IMG/VR virus record: IMGVR_UViG_3300020450_000132
Location: 1-20,101 of that record
DNA: 20,101 nt
Direction: 5' to 3' (one strand)
DNA from: a virus
Positions 1 to 6,234 of this stretch are shown piece after piece; within the stretch, counting starts at the first letter, position 1, and each line of letters begins with the position of its first letter. A program made the position numbers and the translations under genes. The notes beneath the pieces are model-generated. The model saw only the letters and a list, made by a program, of their open reading frames with translations. It did not search any database and was not told where the DNA came from.

Positions 1-1233
1 AAGAGAGATGTTTATATCTTTCCAGATAATGATGATGTAGGTAAAGAAGCTGCATGGGAGTTAGGAAAGTATCTAAAGAAGAACGGATGTAGTGTAAGGA
101 TTGCCTTACCACCTAAAGACTTTGCAGATAAGGACGATCTTTGGGATGCTAATGAAGCTAATTACTTTGATAATAGTTTTGCTTTAGAGCAATACATTAA
201 AGGTAATCAAATGTTACCGCCTAAAAGCGATATTTACTTTCAGCGTATCGATGAGGTTATGGCAGAAGTGAAAGAGCCAGATTGGTTGATACAAGATATG
301 TTTGAGAGAGAATCAGTTATGTCTATCTTTGGTGCTGCTAAATCAGGTAAATCTTTTGTAGCTATTGCTATGGCGTGTGCTGTTGCGATTGGAGAAGAAT
401 TTTATGGAAGTGCAAGTAAACAGGCAACTACACTTTATTTGTGTGGTGAAGGTAAGAGAGGAGTAGGGAGGAGGATAAAAGCTTATGAGCAATACTTTAA
501 TAAAGACTTATCAAAAGCACCGCTTCTGTTATCTAACAGGGGTGCAAGGATTACAGAAGATGATGAATTTGATAAGTTGTTAACAACTTGTAGAGAGATA
601 GAAGAACAATATGGCAGTATTGGTCTAATTATATTTGATACATTTCAACGAAACTTCTCAGGTAATGAGAACTCTAGTGAAGATGTAGGATTATTTATAC
701 AGCGTCTTGATAAGTTAGTTGCTGAGTTTGGTGCTACTTGTTGTTTTGTGCATCATACAGGTCATGGATCAAATGCTAGGGCAAGAGGTTCAAGTGTTAT
801 ACAAGCTAGTCTAGATTATGAATTTAAGGTAAGCAGAGACGATATAATTGATGAAATGTGGGTTGATTTTGAGCAGACACTTAACAAAGATGGAATGGGC
901 ATGGCTAAGATGCAATATAAGTTCCATGAAGTTAATCTGCTTGGCTTTGAAAATTTAACAAGTGGAGTGCTAATACCAGAAGATAAACCAATAGACATAA
1001 AAGAATCTACAGTTAATGAAGAAACTATAAAGGCACTTATAACTGTAGCTGAACAGCAATGCCCTGATGATCCTGTAAGTGTATGGCTTAATGCAAAAGA
1101 TATAAAAGGCATATTGAAGCAATCACGAAAGACTGCACAGGGTAGATTAAAGCAATTGAAGGAAAAAGGATTGGTACATTACAAAGAAAATTGCGGTTAT
1201 CAGGCTAAAAAATGGGATGAAGGACTGTTTTAG
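1..1233 (+). CDS. Primase/helicase, TOPRIM plus RepA-like ATPase (5' partial)
   Basis: The frame is open from base 1, so the gene begins upstream of the window; 410 codons are visible. Residues 5-50 look like the end of a TOPRIM domain (PDNDDVGKEAA, with the acidic DND), the metal-binding fold of primases. A RecA/RepA-like (AAA_25) ATPase follows. It has Walker A GAAKSGKS at residues 111-118, Walker B LIIFDTF at 209-215, and a downstream HHTGH...RGSS motif around 251-265 that is typical of RepA-like hexameric helicases. The last 60 residues (KDIKGILKQSRKTAQGRLKQLKEKGL) look like a winged helix for DNA binding. The inferred role is priming and unwinding at the phage replication fork. An internal ATG at 211 falls between the TOPRIM and ATPase parts and is unlikely to be the true start, because the upstream codons encode conserved TOPRIM sequence. 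Confidence 0.88.
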   Translation, partial: KRDVYIFPDNDDVGKEAAWELGKYLKKNGCSVRIALPPKDFADKDDLWDANEANYFDNSFALEQYIKGNQMLPPKSDIYFQRIDEVMAEVKEPDWLIQDMFERESVMSIFGAAKSGKSFVAIAMACAVAIGEEFYGSASKQATTLYLCGEGKRGVGRRIKAYEQYFNKDLSKAPLLLSNRGARITEDDEFDKLLTTCREIEEQYGSIGLIIFDTFQRNFSGNENSSEDVGLFIQRLDKLVAEFGATCCFVHHTGHGSNARARGSSVIQASLDYEFKVSRDDIIDEMWVDFEQTLNKDGMGMAKMQYKFHEVNLLGFENLTSGVLIPEDKPIDIKESTVNEETIKALITVAEQQCPDDPVSVWLNAKDIKGILKQSRKTAQGRLKQLKEKGLVHYKENCGYQAKKWDEGLF

Positions 1234-1382
1234 TGGATATAAAAGTGGATAGATGTGGATATAAAGTGGATATAAATTGGCTATTTTCTATCCGAAATCA
1301 ACATATAGTGGATATACTGGATATATATATACCTTGTATATATCCATATATCCATAATGATCCGAGTTTTTGATATATCCAT
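1233..1382. repeat. GTGGATA / TATCC repeat cluster after the primase gene
   Basis: GTGGATA occurs at 1233-1239, 1245-1251, 1255-1261, 1266-1272 and 1308-1314, with a variant CTGGATA at 1317-1323. Inverted copies of the core (TATCCA or TATCCG) occur at 1289-1294, 1341-1346, 1349-1354 and 1377-1382. Spacing of the first four direct copies is 10-12 bases, close to one helical turn. The stretch is extremely AT-rich and ends in an alternating TA run (1321-1330). Direct iteron-like copies followed by inverted ones next to a primase/helicase gene could be a replication origin or a repressor/activator array. This is inference only. The last inverted copies lie within the start region of the next gene. 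A GTG-started 46-codon frame (1233-1373) also spans the repeats but looks like chance. Confidence 0.55.
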
Positions 1383-1875
1383 GCAACGTATAACAAAAGA
1401 GCAAGTAATTGCAGAAGTAAAAGAAATCAGAAATTTTGAATCTGACTTAAATAAAACGTGGGGTGGTAAGGAGAGAATACTTAAATTAATACCAAGCGAC
1501 CTTATGCTTAAGTTTGAAAGAGCAGAATATATGTTTAAAAAATCTATAAGATCTGAGGATTATAAAAAAATTATAGAGATGTGTGATCTTATGTATAGAG
1601 CTTATAACGCAATCATTGCTGCTGCTGAACTAAATGGTTACGAAGAGCTTGATCCAGATGTGCTGTGTTTTAAGTATAACAAAGACAAATATGCACTTAT
1701 AACTAATAATGATACAGATTTAAAACACGTTTACGATAAATATAAACATGAAGATAATTGTATAATTTTTAGTGTAGAGGAATTGTTTAGATGCATACCT
1801 CAGCATTTAGTCGATGCTAAAGAAGAATTAACGCAAGCTAACTTCTCACCAACATTTGAAAAGATAGATGTTTAG
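1357..1875 (+). CDS. Hypothetical phage protein, 172 aa
   Basis: I do not recognise a defined domain. The protein is charged and mostly helical: an N-terminal helix (KEQVIAEVKEI) is followed by ERILKLIPSDLMLKFERAE and a helix around residues 75-95 (YRAYNAIIAAAELNG). The pattern resembles small hypothetical proteins carried near replication genes in alphaproteobacterial and marine phages. The first ATG (1357) lies inside the TATCC repeat cluster and has no Shine-Dalgarno. An in-frame ATG at 1381 (MQRITKEQ) is an equally plausible start and would leave the repeats outside the gene. The stop overlaps the start of the PP-loop enzyme gene by 8 bases, so the two are probably translated together. 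Function unknown. Confidence 0.75.
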   Translation: MIRVFDISMQRITKEQVIAEVKEIRNFESDLNKTWGGKERILKLIPSDLMLKFERAEYMFKKSIRSEDYKKIIEMCDLMYRAYNAIIAAAELNGYEELDPDVLCFKYNKDKYALITNNDTDLKHVYDKYKHEDNCIIFSVEELFRCIPQHLVDAKEELTQANFSPTFEKIDV

Positions 1876-2623
1876 AGATAAAAATATTACAGTCTGGTTT
1901 AGTTGTGGTGCTGCAAGTGCAGTAGCAGCTAAGAAAACTATAGAGCTATATGGTCAAGACAACACGATAAGAGTCGTCAATAATCCTATTAAAGAAGAGC
2001 ATGAAGATAATCAAAGGTTTTTAAAGGACGTAGAACATTGGTTGGGTGTTGAGATAGAGTATGCCATCAACCCCAAATTTCCTGACGCATCATGCGAAAC
2101 TGTATGGCAAGAAAGAAAATTTATGTCTGGTGTATTTGGTGCGCCATGCACATTACATCTAAAAAGAAATGCTAGACAAGTATGGGAAATAAAAAATCCA
2201 ACTGATTATATTGTTTTAGGTTTTACTGCTGATGAAGAAAAACGAGCAAAGAGATTTAGTGAAACAAATAAGCAGCAACTATTAACGCCTTTGATAGATG
2301 AGGGCATAACAAAGCAAGGTTGTTTTGATATTCTTATGTTTGAGGGTATAAAATTACCAGAGATATATTCTTTGGGTTACCCAAATGCTAATTGTATTGG
2401 TTGTGTCAAAGCATCTTCACCTACTTACTGGAATCTTGTAAGAAAAACATTTCCTAATGTATTTCAAAAAAGAAGTGAAACTTCAAAAAATATTGGAGCA
2501 AGGTTAGCTATTTATAAGGGACAAAGAATATTTTTACATGAACTGCCAGCAGATGCTAGAGGTAGAGATCTTAAGAGCTATGATTTTGAATGTGGTATTT
2601 TCTGTATAAAAGAAGATGAGTAA
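1868..2623 (+). CDS. Phage PAPS reductase-like PP-loop protein
   Basis: This 251-residue protein belongs to the adenine nucleotide alpha-hydrolase/PAPS reductase superfamily. The nucleotide-binding PP-loop is the N-terminal VWFSCGAASAVAA (residues 9-21), in which the canonical SGGxDS is altered to SCGAAS, a form common in phage members. Cysteines at 94 (GAPC), 176 and 179 (NCIGC), and 242 and 246 (ECGIFC) are spaced as expected for a metal or Fe-S site. Conserved stretches GARLAIYKGQRIF and HELPADARGRDLKSYDF support the phage family. Family members activate or reduce sulfate-type substrates. Relatives such as DndC and ThiI/TtcA-like enzymes put sulfur into DNA or tRNA, but the phage clade's substrate is not known to me. 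It overlaps its upstream neighbour by 8 bases and the following small gene by 8 bases, so it is within an operon. Confidence 0.85.
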   Translation: MFRDKNITVWFSCGAASAVAAKKTIELYGQDNTIRVVNNPIKEEHEDNQRFLKDVEHWLGVEIEYAINPKFPDASCETVWQERKFMSGVFGAPCTLHLKRNARQVWEIKNPTDYIVLGFTADEEKRAKRFSETNKQQLLTPLIDEGITKQGCFDILMFEGIKLPEIYSLGYPNANCIGCVKASSPTYWNLVRKTFPNVFQKRSETSKNIGARLAIYKGQRIFLHELPADARGRDLKSYDFECGIFCIKEDE

Positions 2624-2738
2624 GGGTAGTAAACGCAGGCCAGAAGATAAGAAAAAAATTGATAATAATTGGGATAAAATATTTCTAAATGAAAAAAATA
2701 AAAAAAAGATTAGTACAATACAGACAGACGATAGCTAA
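2616..2738 (+). CDS. Small basic phage protein, MSKGSKRRP type (40 aa)
   Basis: A 40-codon frame begins inside the end of the PP-loop gene (8-base overlap). It opens MSKGSKRRPED and carries NNWDKIF at residues 17-23. This arrangement (MSKGSKxRP, then a variable link, then NWDxIF) recurs in very small hypothetical proteins of many phages, usually near replication or nucleotide genes, which is why I trust so short a frame. The rest is lysine-rich with a TDDS end. No function is known to me. Translational coupling to the upstream gene is likely from the overlap. Confidence 0.72.
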   Translation: MSKGSKRRPEDKKKIDNNWDKIFLNEKNKKKISTIQTDDS

Positions 2739-2802
2739 CATTATTGATGCAAAGATTGAAAAGTCACTACAAAAGAAAGCAAACAAACTACATGGGAGAT
2801 AA
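2689..2802 (+). CDS. Possible small basic protein (37 aa)
   Basis: This short frame overlaps the 3' part of the preceding small gene in another phase and ends 5 bases before the DUF3310 start. It encodes a strongly basic, helix-prone peptide (MKKIKKRLVQYRQTIANII, ending KKANKLHGR). It fills what would otherwise be a gap in a tightly packed operon, but there is no clear Shine-Dalgarno before its ATG and I recognise no family. The GGGAG within its last codons is the ribosome binding site of the next gene. It may be a chance frame in A-rich DNA. Confidence 0.4.
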   Translation: MKKIKKRLVQYRQTIANIIDAKIEKSLQKKANKLHGR

Positions 2803-2807
2803 GAATA

Positions 2808-3035
2808 ATGGGTATATATGATTCGGTACAAAATCCTAAACATTATTGCGAAGATAAAATAGAATCTTTAGACTATATCAAGCAGCAATTAGGTAAGCAG
2901 GGTTTTATGGCTTATTGTGTTGGCAATATGCATAAATATTTGCATCGACATGAAAAGAAGGGTGAGAACATACAAGATCTTAAAAAGCTTATCTTTTATG
3001 CTAATGAAAAGATAAATGTATTAGAAAACTTATGA
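2808..3035 (+). CDS. DUF3310 family protein (75 aa)
   Basis: The protein matches the DUF3310 pattern seen across phages: an N-terminal NPKHY, then IESLDYIKQQLG, then a central FMAYCVGNMHKYLHRHEKKG, and a C-terminal DLKKLIFYANEKI helix. Length (75 aa) is normal for the core domain. The family is often called nucleotide kinase-like in annotation, but no catalytic role is established to my knowledge, and this short form has no P-loop. A good GGGAG site sits just upstream (about 2794-2798). The stop overlaps the next start as ATGA (3032-3035), indicating coupled translation. Confidence 0.88.
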   Translation: MGIYDSVQNPKHYCEDKIESLDYIKQQLGKQGFMAYCVGNMHKYLHRHEKKGENIQDLKKLIFYANEKINVLENL

Positions 3036-3196
3036 GTAAAGTTATTAGCGTAGAAGTATTAAGAGAAAAGATTAATAAAGGCATATCAAGTTATGATTGC
3101 GCTAGAACTTTCGGTGTAAGTCAATCAACAGTAATTAGAAGAGCAAAACAATACGGTTTACAGTTTAAGGGTAAATCAACCTGGAGAAACCTATGA
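3032..3196 (+). CDS. Small helix-turn-helix protein (54 aa)
   Basis: A 54-codon frame starts in the ATGA overlap with the DUF3310 gene and ends in another ATGA overlap with the next gene (3193-3196). The middle of the protein (residues 17-41) reads GISSYDCARTFGVSQSTVIRRAKQ in two parts: helix 2 (SSYDCARTFG), a turn (VS), and a recognition helix (QSTVIRRAKQYG). This is the resolvase/transposase-type helix-turn-helix found in homeodomain-like proteins. The overlaps at both ends strongly support it as a real gene. It may be a small DNA-binding regulator of the phage, or a packaging accessory given its position just upstream of the terminase. There is no evidence for either role beyond the fold. 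Confidence 0.78.
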   Translation: MSKVISVEVLREKINKGISSYDCARTFGVSQSTVIRRAKQYGLQFKGKSTWRNL

Positions 3197-3804
3197 AAAT
3201 AATTGTCAAGCATGATATAGATAAAGCTGTAAAAGCTATAAACAATTTTGATAAAAGACATTTACCTGAAGCTACAGCAAAATCAATAAATATAACTTTA
3301 TTTGGCTTACGCAAAGAGATGATGAAGCAATTGCCAAAAAAACTTGATAGACCTACACCAGCAACAATAAAAGGTTTTCTTGTATCAAAAGCACACAAAA
3401 ATAAATTGGGTGGTATATTGTTTATAAAAGAATTTGTAGAAAAATATTTAAAGTTTCAAATAACAGGTGGAGTTAGAACAAGCGAAAGGAAAATACCAAT
3501 ACCATATACACCAAACGCAAGATTAAATAAGTATGGAAATATTGTTGGAAAAAGATCTGGATTAATCAAAAAGAAGAGTCAGTTTATTGGAACTGTAAAA
3601 GGAATTACTGGTGTTTGGGAAAGAGTAAAGGTTAAGTCTACTAGTCAGTCAAAGTCTCCACTAAAACTTATTGTTGGATTTCATAAAACAGTAGATTATC
3701 AACCTAAATTTCCTTTTTTTAAAATAGGCAGAGGTTACATAAGGTCTAAGTTTCAAAGGAATTTTGTAAGAGCATTTAATGAAGCTAAGAGAGGTATACG
3801 CTAG
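3193..3804 (+). CDS. Phage structural-type protein, weakly like minor tail/completion protein
   Basis: The 203-residue protein is very basic. It opens with a helical stretch (DKAVKAINNFDKRHLPEATAKSI in parts), then LPKKLDRPTPATIKGF at about residues 49-64. A central part has TGGVRTSERKIPIP and NKYGNIVGK, and the C-terminal half contains GVWERVKV and YQPKFPFF. The order (paired AIN helix, DRPTP, a GGxR loop, YGNI, GVWER, then an FxFF end) matches a family of phage hypotheticals in prophages of Proteobacteria. Its start also resembles lambda gpZ-like tail completion proteins. Function therefore stays tentative. Its position upstream of terS, rather than among the tail genes, is unusual for a gpZ relative. 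It is coupled to the helix-turn-helix gene by an ATGA overlap. Confidence 0.62.
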   Translation: MKIIVKHDIDKAVKAINNFDKRHLPEATAKSINITLFGLRKEMMKQLPKKLDRPTPATIKGFLVSKAHKNKLGGILFIKEFVEKYLKFQITGGVRTSERKIPIPYTPNARLNKYGNIVGKRSGLIKKKSQFIGTVKGITGVWERVKVKSTSQSKSPLKLIVGFHKTVDYQPKFPFFKIGRGYIRSKFQRNFVRAFNEAKRGIR

Positions 3805-3898
3805 TGTGTAGGTTCTTCCTAGCAACGCAACGTGGGTTATTCGCGACGGCAGATGTTTTTTAGCGACAAATGTTCTGTACTAAGGTAATTTTCTACTA
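3805..3898. other. G+C-rich gap before terS, candidate cos site
   Basis: This is one of the few gaps in the packed gene array, 94 bases directly upstream of the Nu1-like small terminase gene, the place where cos lies in lambda. Positions 3821-3853 hold 19 G/C of 33 bases, clearly higher than the surroundings. They include CGTGGGTTATTCGCGACGGC (3831-3850), which loosely recalls the lambda cosN block with GCGGGTTTTCGC. TAGCGAC at 3861-3867 repeats the CGCGAC part. No frame of use spans it. The cos assignment rests on position, composition and this loose resemblance. Confidence 0.35.
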
Positions 3899-4399
3899 AT
3901 GGCAACACAAAGAGAAGCTGCTGAACATTTAGGACTTTCTGTTAAAAGTATTTCGCAATTAATAAAAAATGGAGTTTTGCCTTCAAAAAGAGGTCGATCA
4001 CCTCTTAATATTGATGTTTGTCGACATGCTTACATTAGTTATCTAAGAAAATTGTCTGGTTATCACAAAACTAGCGGTACAGGAGACATTGCAGAAGAAA
4101 AAACAAGGCTTACAAAGGCGCAAGCTGATAAAGCAGAACTAGAGGTATCTGAACTTGAGGGTAAGCTTATACCAGCACAATTAGTGCAAGATACCTGGAC
4201 TGATTTTGTAGCAAATGTACGAGCAAAGCTACTTGGTATGCCTTCAAGGCTAGCACATCAAATGATTGCAACTGAAGATTATGCCGAAGCAGAAAAATTA
4301 CTTAAAGATTGTGTATATGATGCACTGAATGAATTAGCAGAAAATGGAATACCTACAGAATATGCAGGACGTGTTGAAAAACACGATGCAGACGTTTAA
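3899..4399 (+). CDS. Terminase small subunit, lambda Nu1-like
   Basis: The 166-residue protein begins with a winged-helix DNA-binding domain (TQREAAEHLGLSVKSISQLI, then GVLPSKRGRSP) as in Nu1-type small terminases. A strongly conserved-looking EKTRLTKAQADKAELEVSEL at about residues 62-82 follows, matching the RLTxAQADxxEL signature of lambda gpNu1. Next come LIPAQLVQDTWTDFVANVRAKLLGMP and a C-terminal helix likely to bind the large subunit. It would recognise the phage packaging site and load TerL. The gene runs 14 bases into terL. The start ATG has only a weak AAGGT upstream. An annotated cos-type gap lies directly before it, as in lambda. Confidence 0.85.
   Translation: MATQREAAEHLGLSVKSISQLIKNGVLPSKRGRSPLNIDVCRHAYISYLRKLSGYHKTSGTGDIAEEKTRLTKAQADKAELEVSELEGKLIPAQLVQDTWTDFVANVRAKLLGMPSRLAHQMIATEDYAEAEKLLKDCVYDALNELAENGIPTEYAGRVEKHDADV
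4366..4388 (+). promoter_or_regulatory. Hairpin with GAAA loop between Shine-Dalgarno and terL start
   Basis: AGGA at 4366-4369 is followed at once by CGTGTT (4370-4375), a GAAA loop (4376-4379) and AACACG (4380-4385), then ATG at 4386. The 6-bp stem is perfect and GAAA is a GNRA tetraloop. Without folding the AGGA lies 16 bases from the ATG, too far for good initiation; folding would remove the hairpin from the spacing. A hairpin between SD and AUG is known for T4 gene 38. The same bases encode the end of terS. Confidence 0.42.
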
Positions 4400-6164
4400 A
4401 CCACCACCTGATCTTAAAGTTTCAGAGTGGTCAGATAGATATAGAAAGCTATCACCAGAATCTTCTTCTGAATCTGGTCAATGGTCAACATCTAGATGTC
4501 CTTATCAAAAAGAAATAATGGACACTTTTAATGATCCTTTTATAGAAAGGATTGTGGTAATGACCTCATCGCAAGTTGGCAAAACTGAAATATTGCTAAA
4601 TGCTATAGGTTATTACATAGATCAAGATGCTTCTCCAATACTAGTAACGCAACCTACTTTACAAATGGGACAAACGTTCAGTAAAGACAGATTATCTGCA
4701 ATGATTAGAGATAGTGAAAAGCTAAAAGGTTGTGTTAAGGACGCAAGAAGTAGAGATAGTGGCAATACTACAATGCACAAAAAGTTTCCTGGCGGTCATA
4801 TATCTATTGTCGGATCTAATAGTGCTAGTGGCTTGGCTTCTAGACCTATAAGAATATTGTTAATGGATGAGGTTGATAGATATGAACTATCAGCAGGATC
4901 AGAAGGCTCACCTATATCTTTGGCTATTGCTAGAACCAAAACATTTTGGAATCGCAAGATATTCATGTGTAGCACCCCAACAATTAAAGGCTTATCTGCA
5001 ATTGAGTCTGCTTTTGAAGAATCAGATCAACGTTACTTTTATGTGCCTTGTCCAGAATGTAATAAAAAACAAGTGTTAAAATGGAAAAACGTAGTCTGGG
5101 AAGAAAACAAACCTGAAACTGCTTCTTATGCTTGCGACCATTGTGGCTCAGTTATACAAGAATCAAAAAAGCAATGGATGCTTAAACATGGTGAGTGGCG
5201 TGCAACAAAAGAAACAGAAAACACAGCAGGCTTTCATATATCAGAGTTATATAGTGTTTGGTCAACATGGGCGCAGATGGCAACTGATTTTTTAGAAGCA
5301 AAGAAGAACCCTGAAACACTTAAAACATTTATCAATACAAGTCTTGGAGAATCTTGGGAAGAGCAAGGTGATTCTTTAGAGTATGAAAACTTGCTAGAAA
5401 GAAGATTAAACTACGATCATACAACAATACCTGAAGATATATTGGCAATAACTGTTGGCGTTGATACACAAAAGGATAGACTTGAGCTGCAATGCGTAGG
5501 TTGGGGTAAAAACTACGAAGCTTGGGTACTTGATTACAAAATACTTTGGGGAGATCCTAATGCATTTAATGTCTGGAATGAGCTTGATTCATATTTAAAG
5601 AAAAGATTTAAGACAGAAACAGGTAGAATTGTACCAATTTCTTGCGCTTGTGTTGACTCTGGTGGTTTACACACCAATCAAGTTTATGCCTTTACCAAAC
5701 CAAGACAAGCAAGACGAGTGTTTGCTATCAAAGGTGCAAGTGTTCAAGGCAAGCCAATAGTAAATAGGCCAAGCTATGTTGGCAAAAACAAAGCAGTCCT
5801 ATACACGCTTGGAGTTGATACTGCAAAAGAAGCGATCTTTAACAGATTAGCTGCTGAACCAGAGGACTCTACTTTGCACTTTTGTTTAGATTTAGACGAA
5901 GAATATTTTAAGCAACTTACTAGCGAAAAACGCATAACTAAATGGGTAAGAGGTAAAAAACAACTAGTTTGGAAGCAAATAGGCAAAAGAAATGAAGCTT
6001 TAGACACGCTTGTCTACAATTTTGGAGCTATTTACATACTTAATCCTAATTTTGATGTTTTAGAAGAAAAAATACTTGCAATAGGTACAAAAAAACCACA
6101 AAAACGTGAAAATCCTAATAGAATTGTTACAAAAAGAGGTAATTTTGCTACAAACTGGAAGTAA
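4386..6164 (+). CDS. Terminase large subunit, GpA family
   Basis: The ATPase-nuclease motor packages DNA into proheads. With the start at 4386 the protein has 592 residues, near the usual length for lambda gpA relatives. Visible features in order are: EWSDRYRKLSPES near the N-terminus; Walker A SSQVGKT at 61-67; Walker B ILLMDE at 157-162; the coupling motif CSTP around 195-198; and a zinc-ribbon-like pair of CPEC (222/225) and CDHC (250/253). The nuclease domain starts at GVDTQKDRLE (Asp 360), with CVDSGG (Asp 424) as the second metal-binding acid and KGASVQGKP shared with gpA. GKRNEALD is the conserved C-terminal nuclease helix. An in-frame ATG at 4344 would add 14 residues, but 4386 aligns better with the family start and follows the AGGA-hairpin. 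Confidence 0.94.
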   Translation: MQTFKPPPDLKVSEWSDRYRKLSPESSSESGQWSTSRCPYQKEIMDTFNDPFIERIVVMTSSQVGKTEILLNAIGYYIDQDASPILVTQPTLQMGQTFSKDRLSAMIRDSEKLKGCVKDARSRDSGNTTMHKKFPGGHISIVGSNSASGLASRPIRILLMDEVDRYELSAGSEGSPISLAIARTKTFWNRKIFMCSTPTIKGLSAIESAFEESDQRYFYVPCPECNKKQVLKWKNVVWEENKPETASYACDHCGSVIQESKKQWMLKHGEWRATKETENTAGFHISELYSVWSTWAQMATDFLEAKKNPETLKTFINTSLGESWEEQGDSLEYENLLERRLNYDHTTIPEDILAITVGVDTQKDRLELQCVGWGKNYEAWVLDYKILWGDPNAFNVWNELDSYLKKRFKTETGRIVPISCACVDSGGLHTNQVYAFTKPRQARRVFAIKGASVQGKPIVNRPSYVGKNKAVLYTLGVDTAKEAIFNRLAAEPEDSTLHFCLDLDEEYFKQLTSEKRITKWVRGKKQLVWKQIGKRNEALDTLVYNFGAIYILNPNFDVLEEKILAIGTKKPQKRENPNRIVTKRGNFATNWK

Positions 6165-6167
6165 ATA

Positions 6168-6194
6168 TTGACAAAAACAAAATGGTTCATAATG
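6168..6194 (+). promoter_or_regulatory. Putative sigma70-type promoter after terL
   Basis: A perfect -35 box TTGACA lies at 6168-6173, four bases after the terL stop. The best -10 box is CATAAT at 6189-6194 with a 15-base spacer, which is short. A TTATAT further on is too far away. The promoter would drive the head and tail genes. Strength is uncertain because of the spacer. Confidence 0.45.
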
Positions 6195-6224
6195 TTATAT
6201 GTAGGTGTATCTATAACATTTATG
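6189..6224 (+). promoter_or_regulatory. 9-bp inverted repeat before the structural genes
   Basis: AATGTTATA (6191-6199) and TATAACATT (6212-6220) are a perfect inverted repeat with a 12-base loop. With one bulged A the match extends outwards to CAT...ATG (6189-6224). The left arm overlaps the putative -10 box and the right arm abuts the GAGGA ribosome binding site at 6224-6228. It could therefore act as an operator on DNA or as a hairpin controlling translation in the mRNA. Confidence 0.5.
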
Positions 6225-6234
6225 AGGATTATTG

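Noticed and set aside
211-213. ATG as the start of the primase/helicase gene
   Set aside because: The same frame is open to base 1 and encodes TOPRIM-like residues; the gene clearly extends upstream.
1233-1373. GTG-started 46-codon frame (VDIKVDRCG...) across the repeat cluster
   Set aside because: It consists of the repeat motif read through in one frame, has no ribosome site, and is explained by the repeats.
1233-1382. CRISPR-like array
   Set aside because: Repeat units are only 7 bases, spacers a few bases, and orientation mixed; no cas genes are present.
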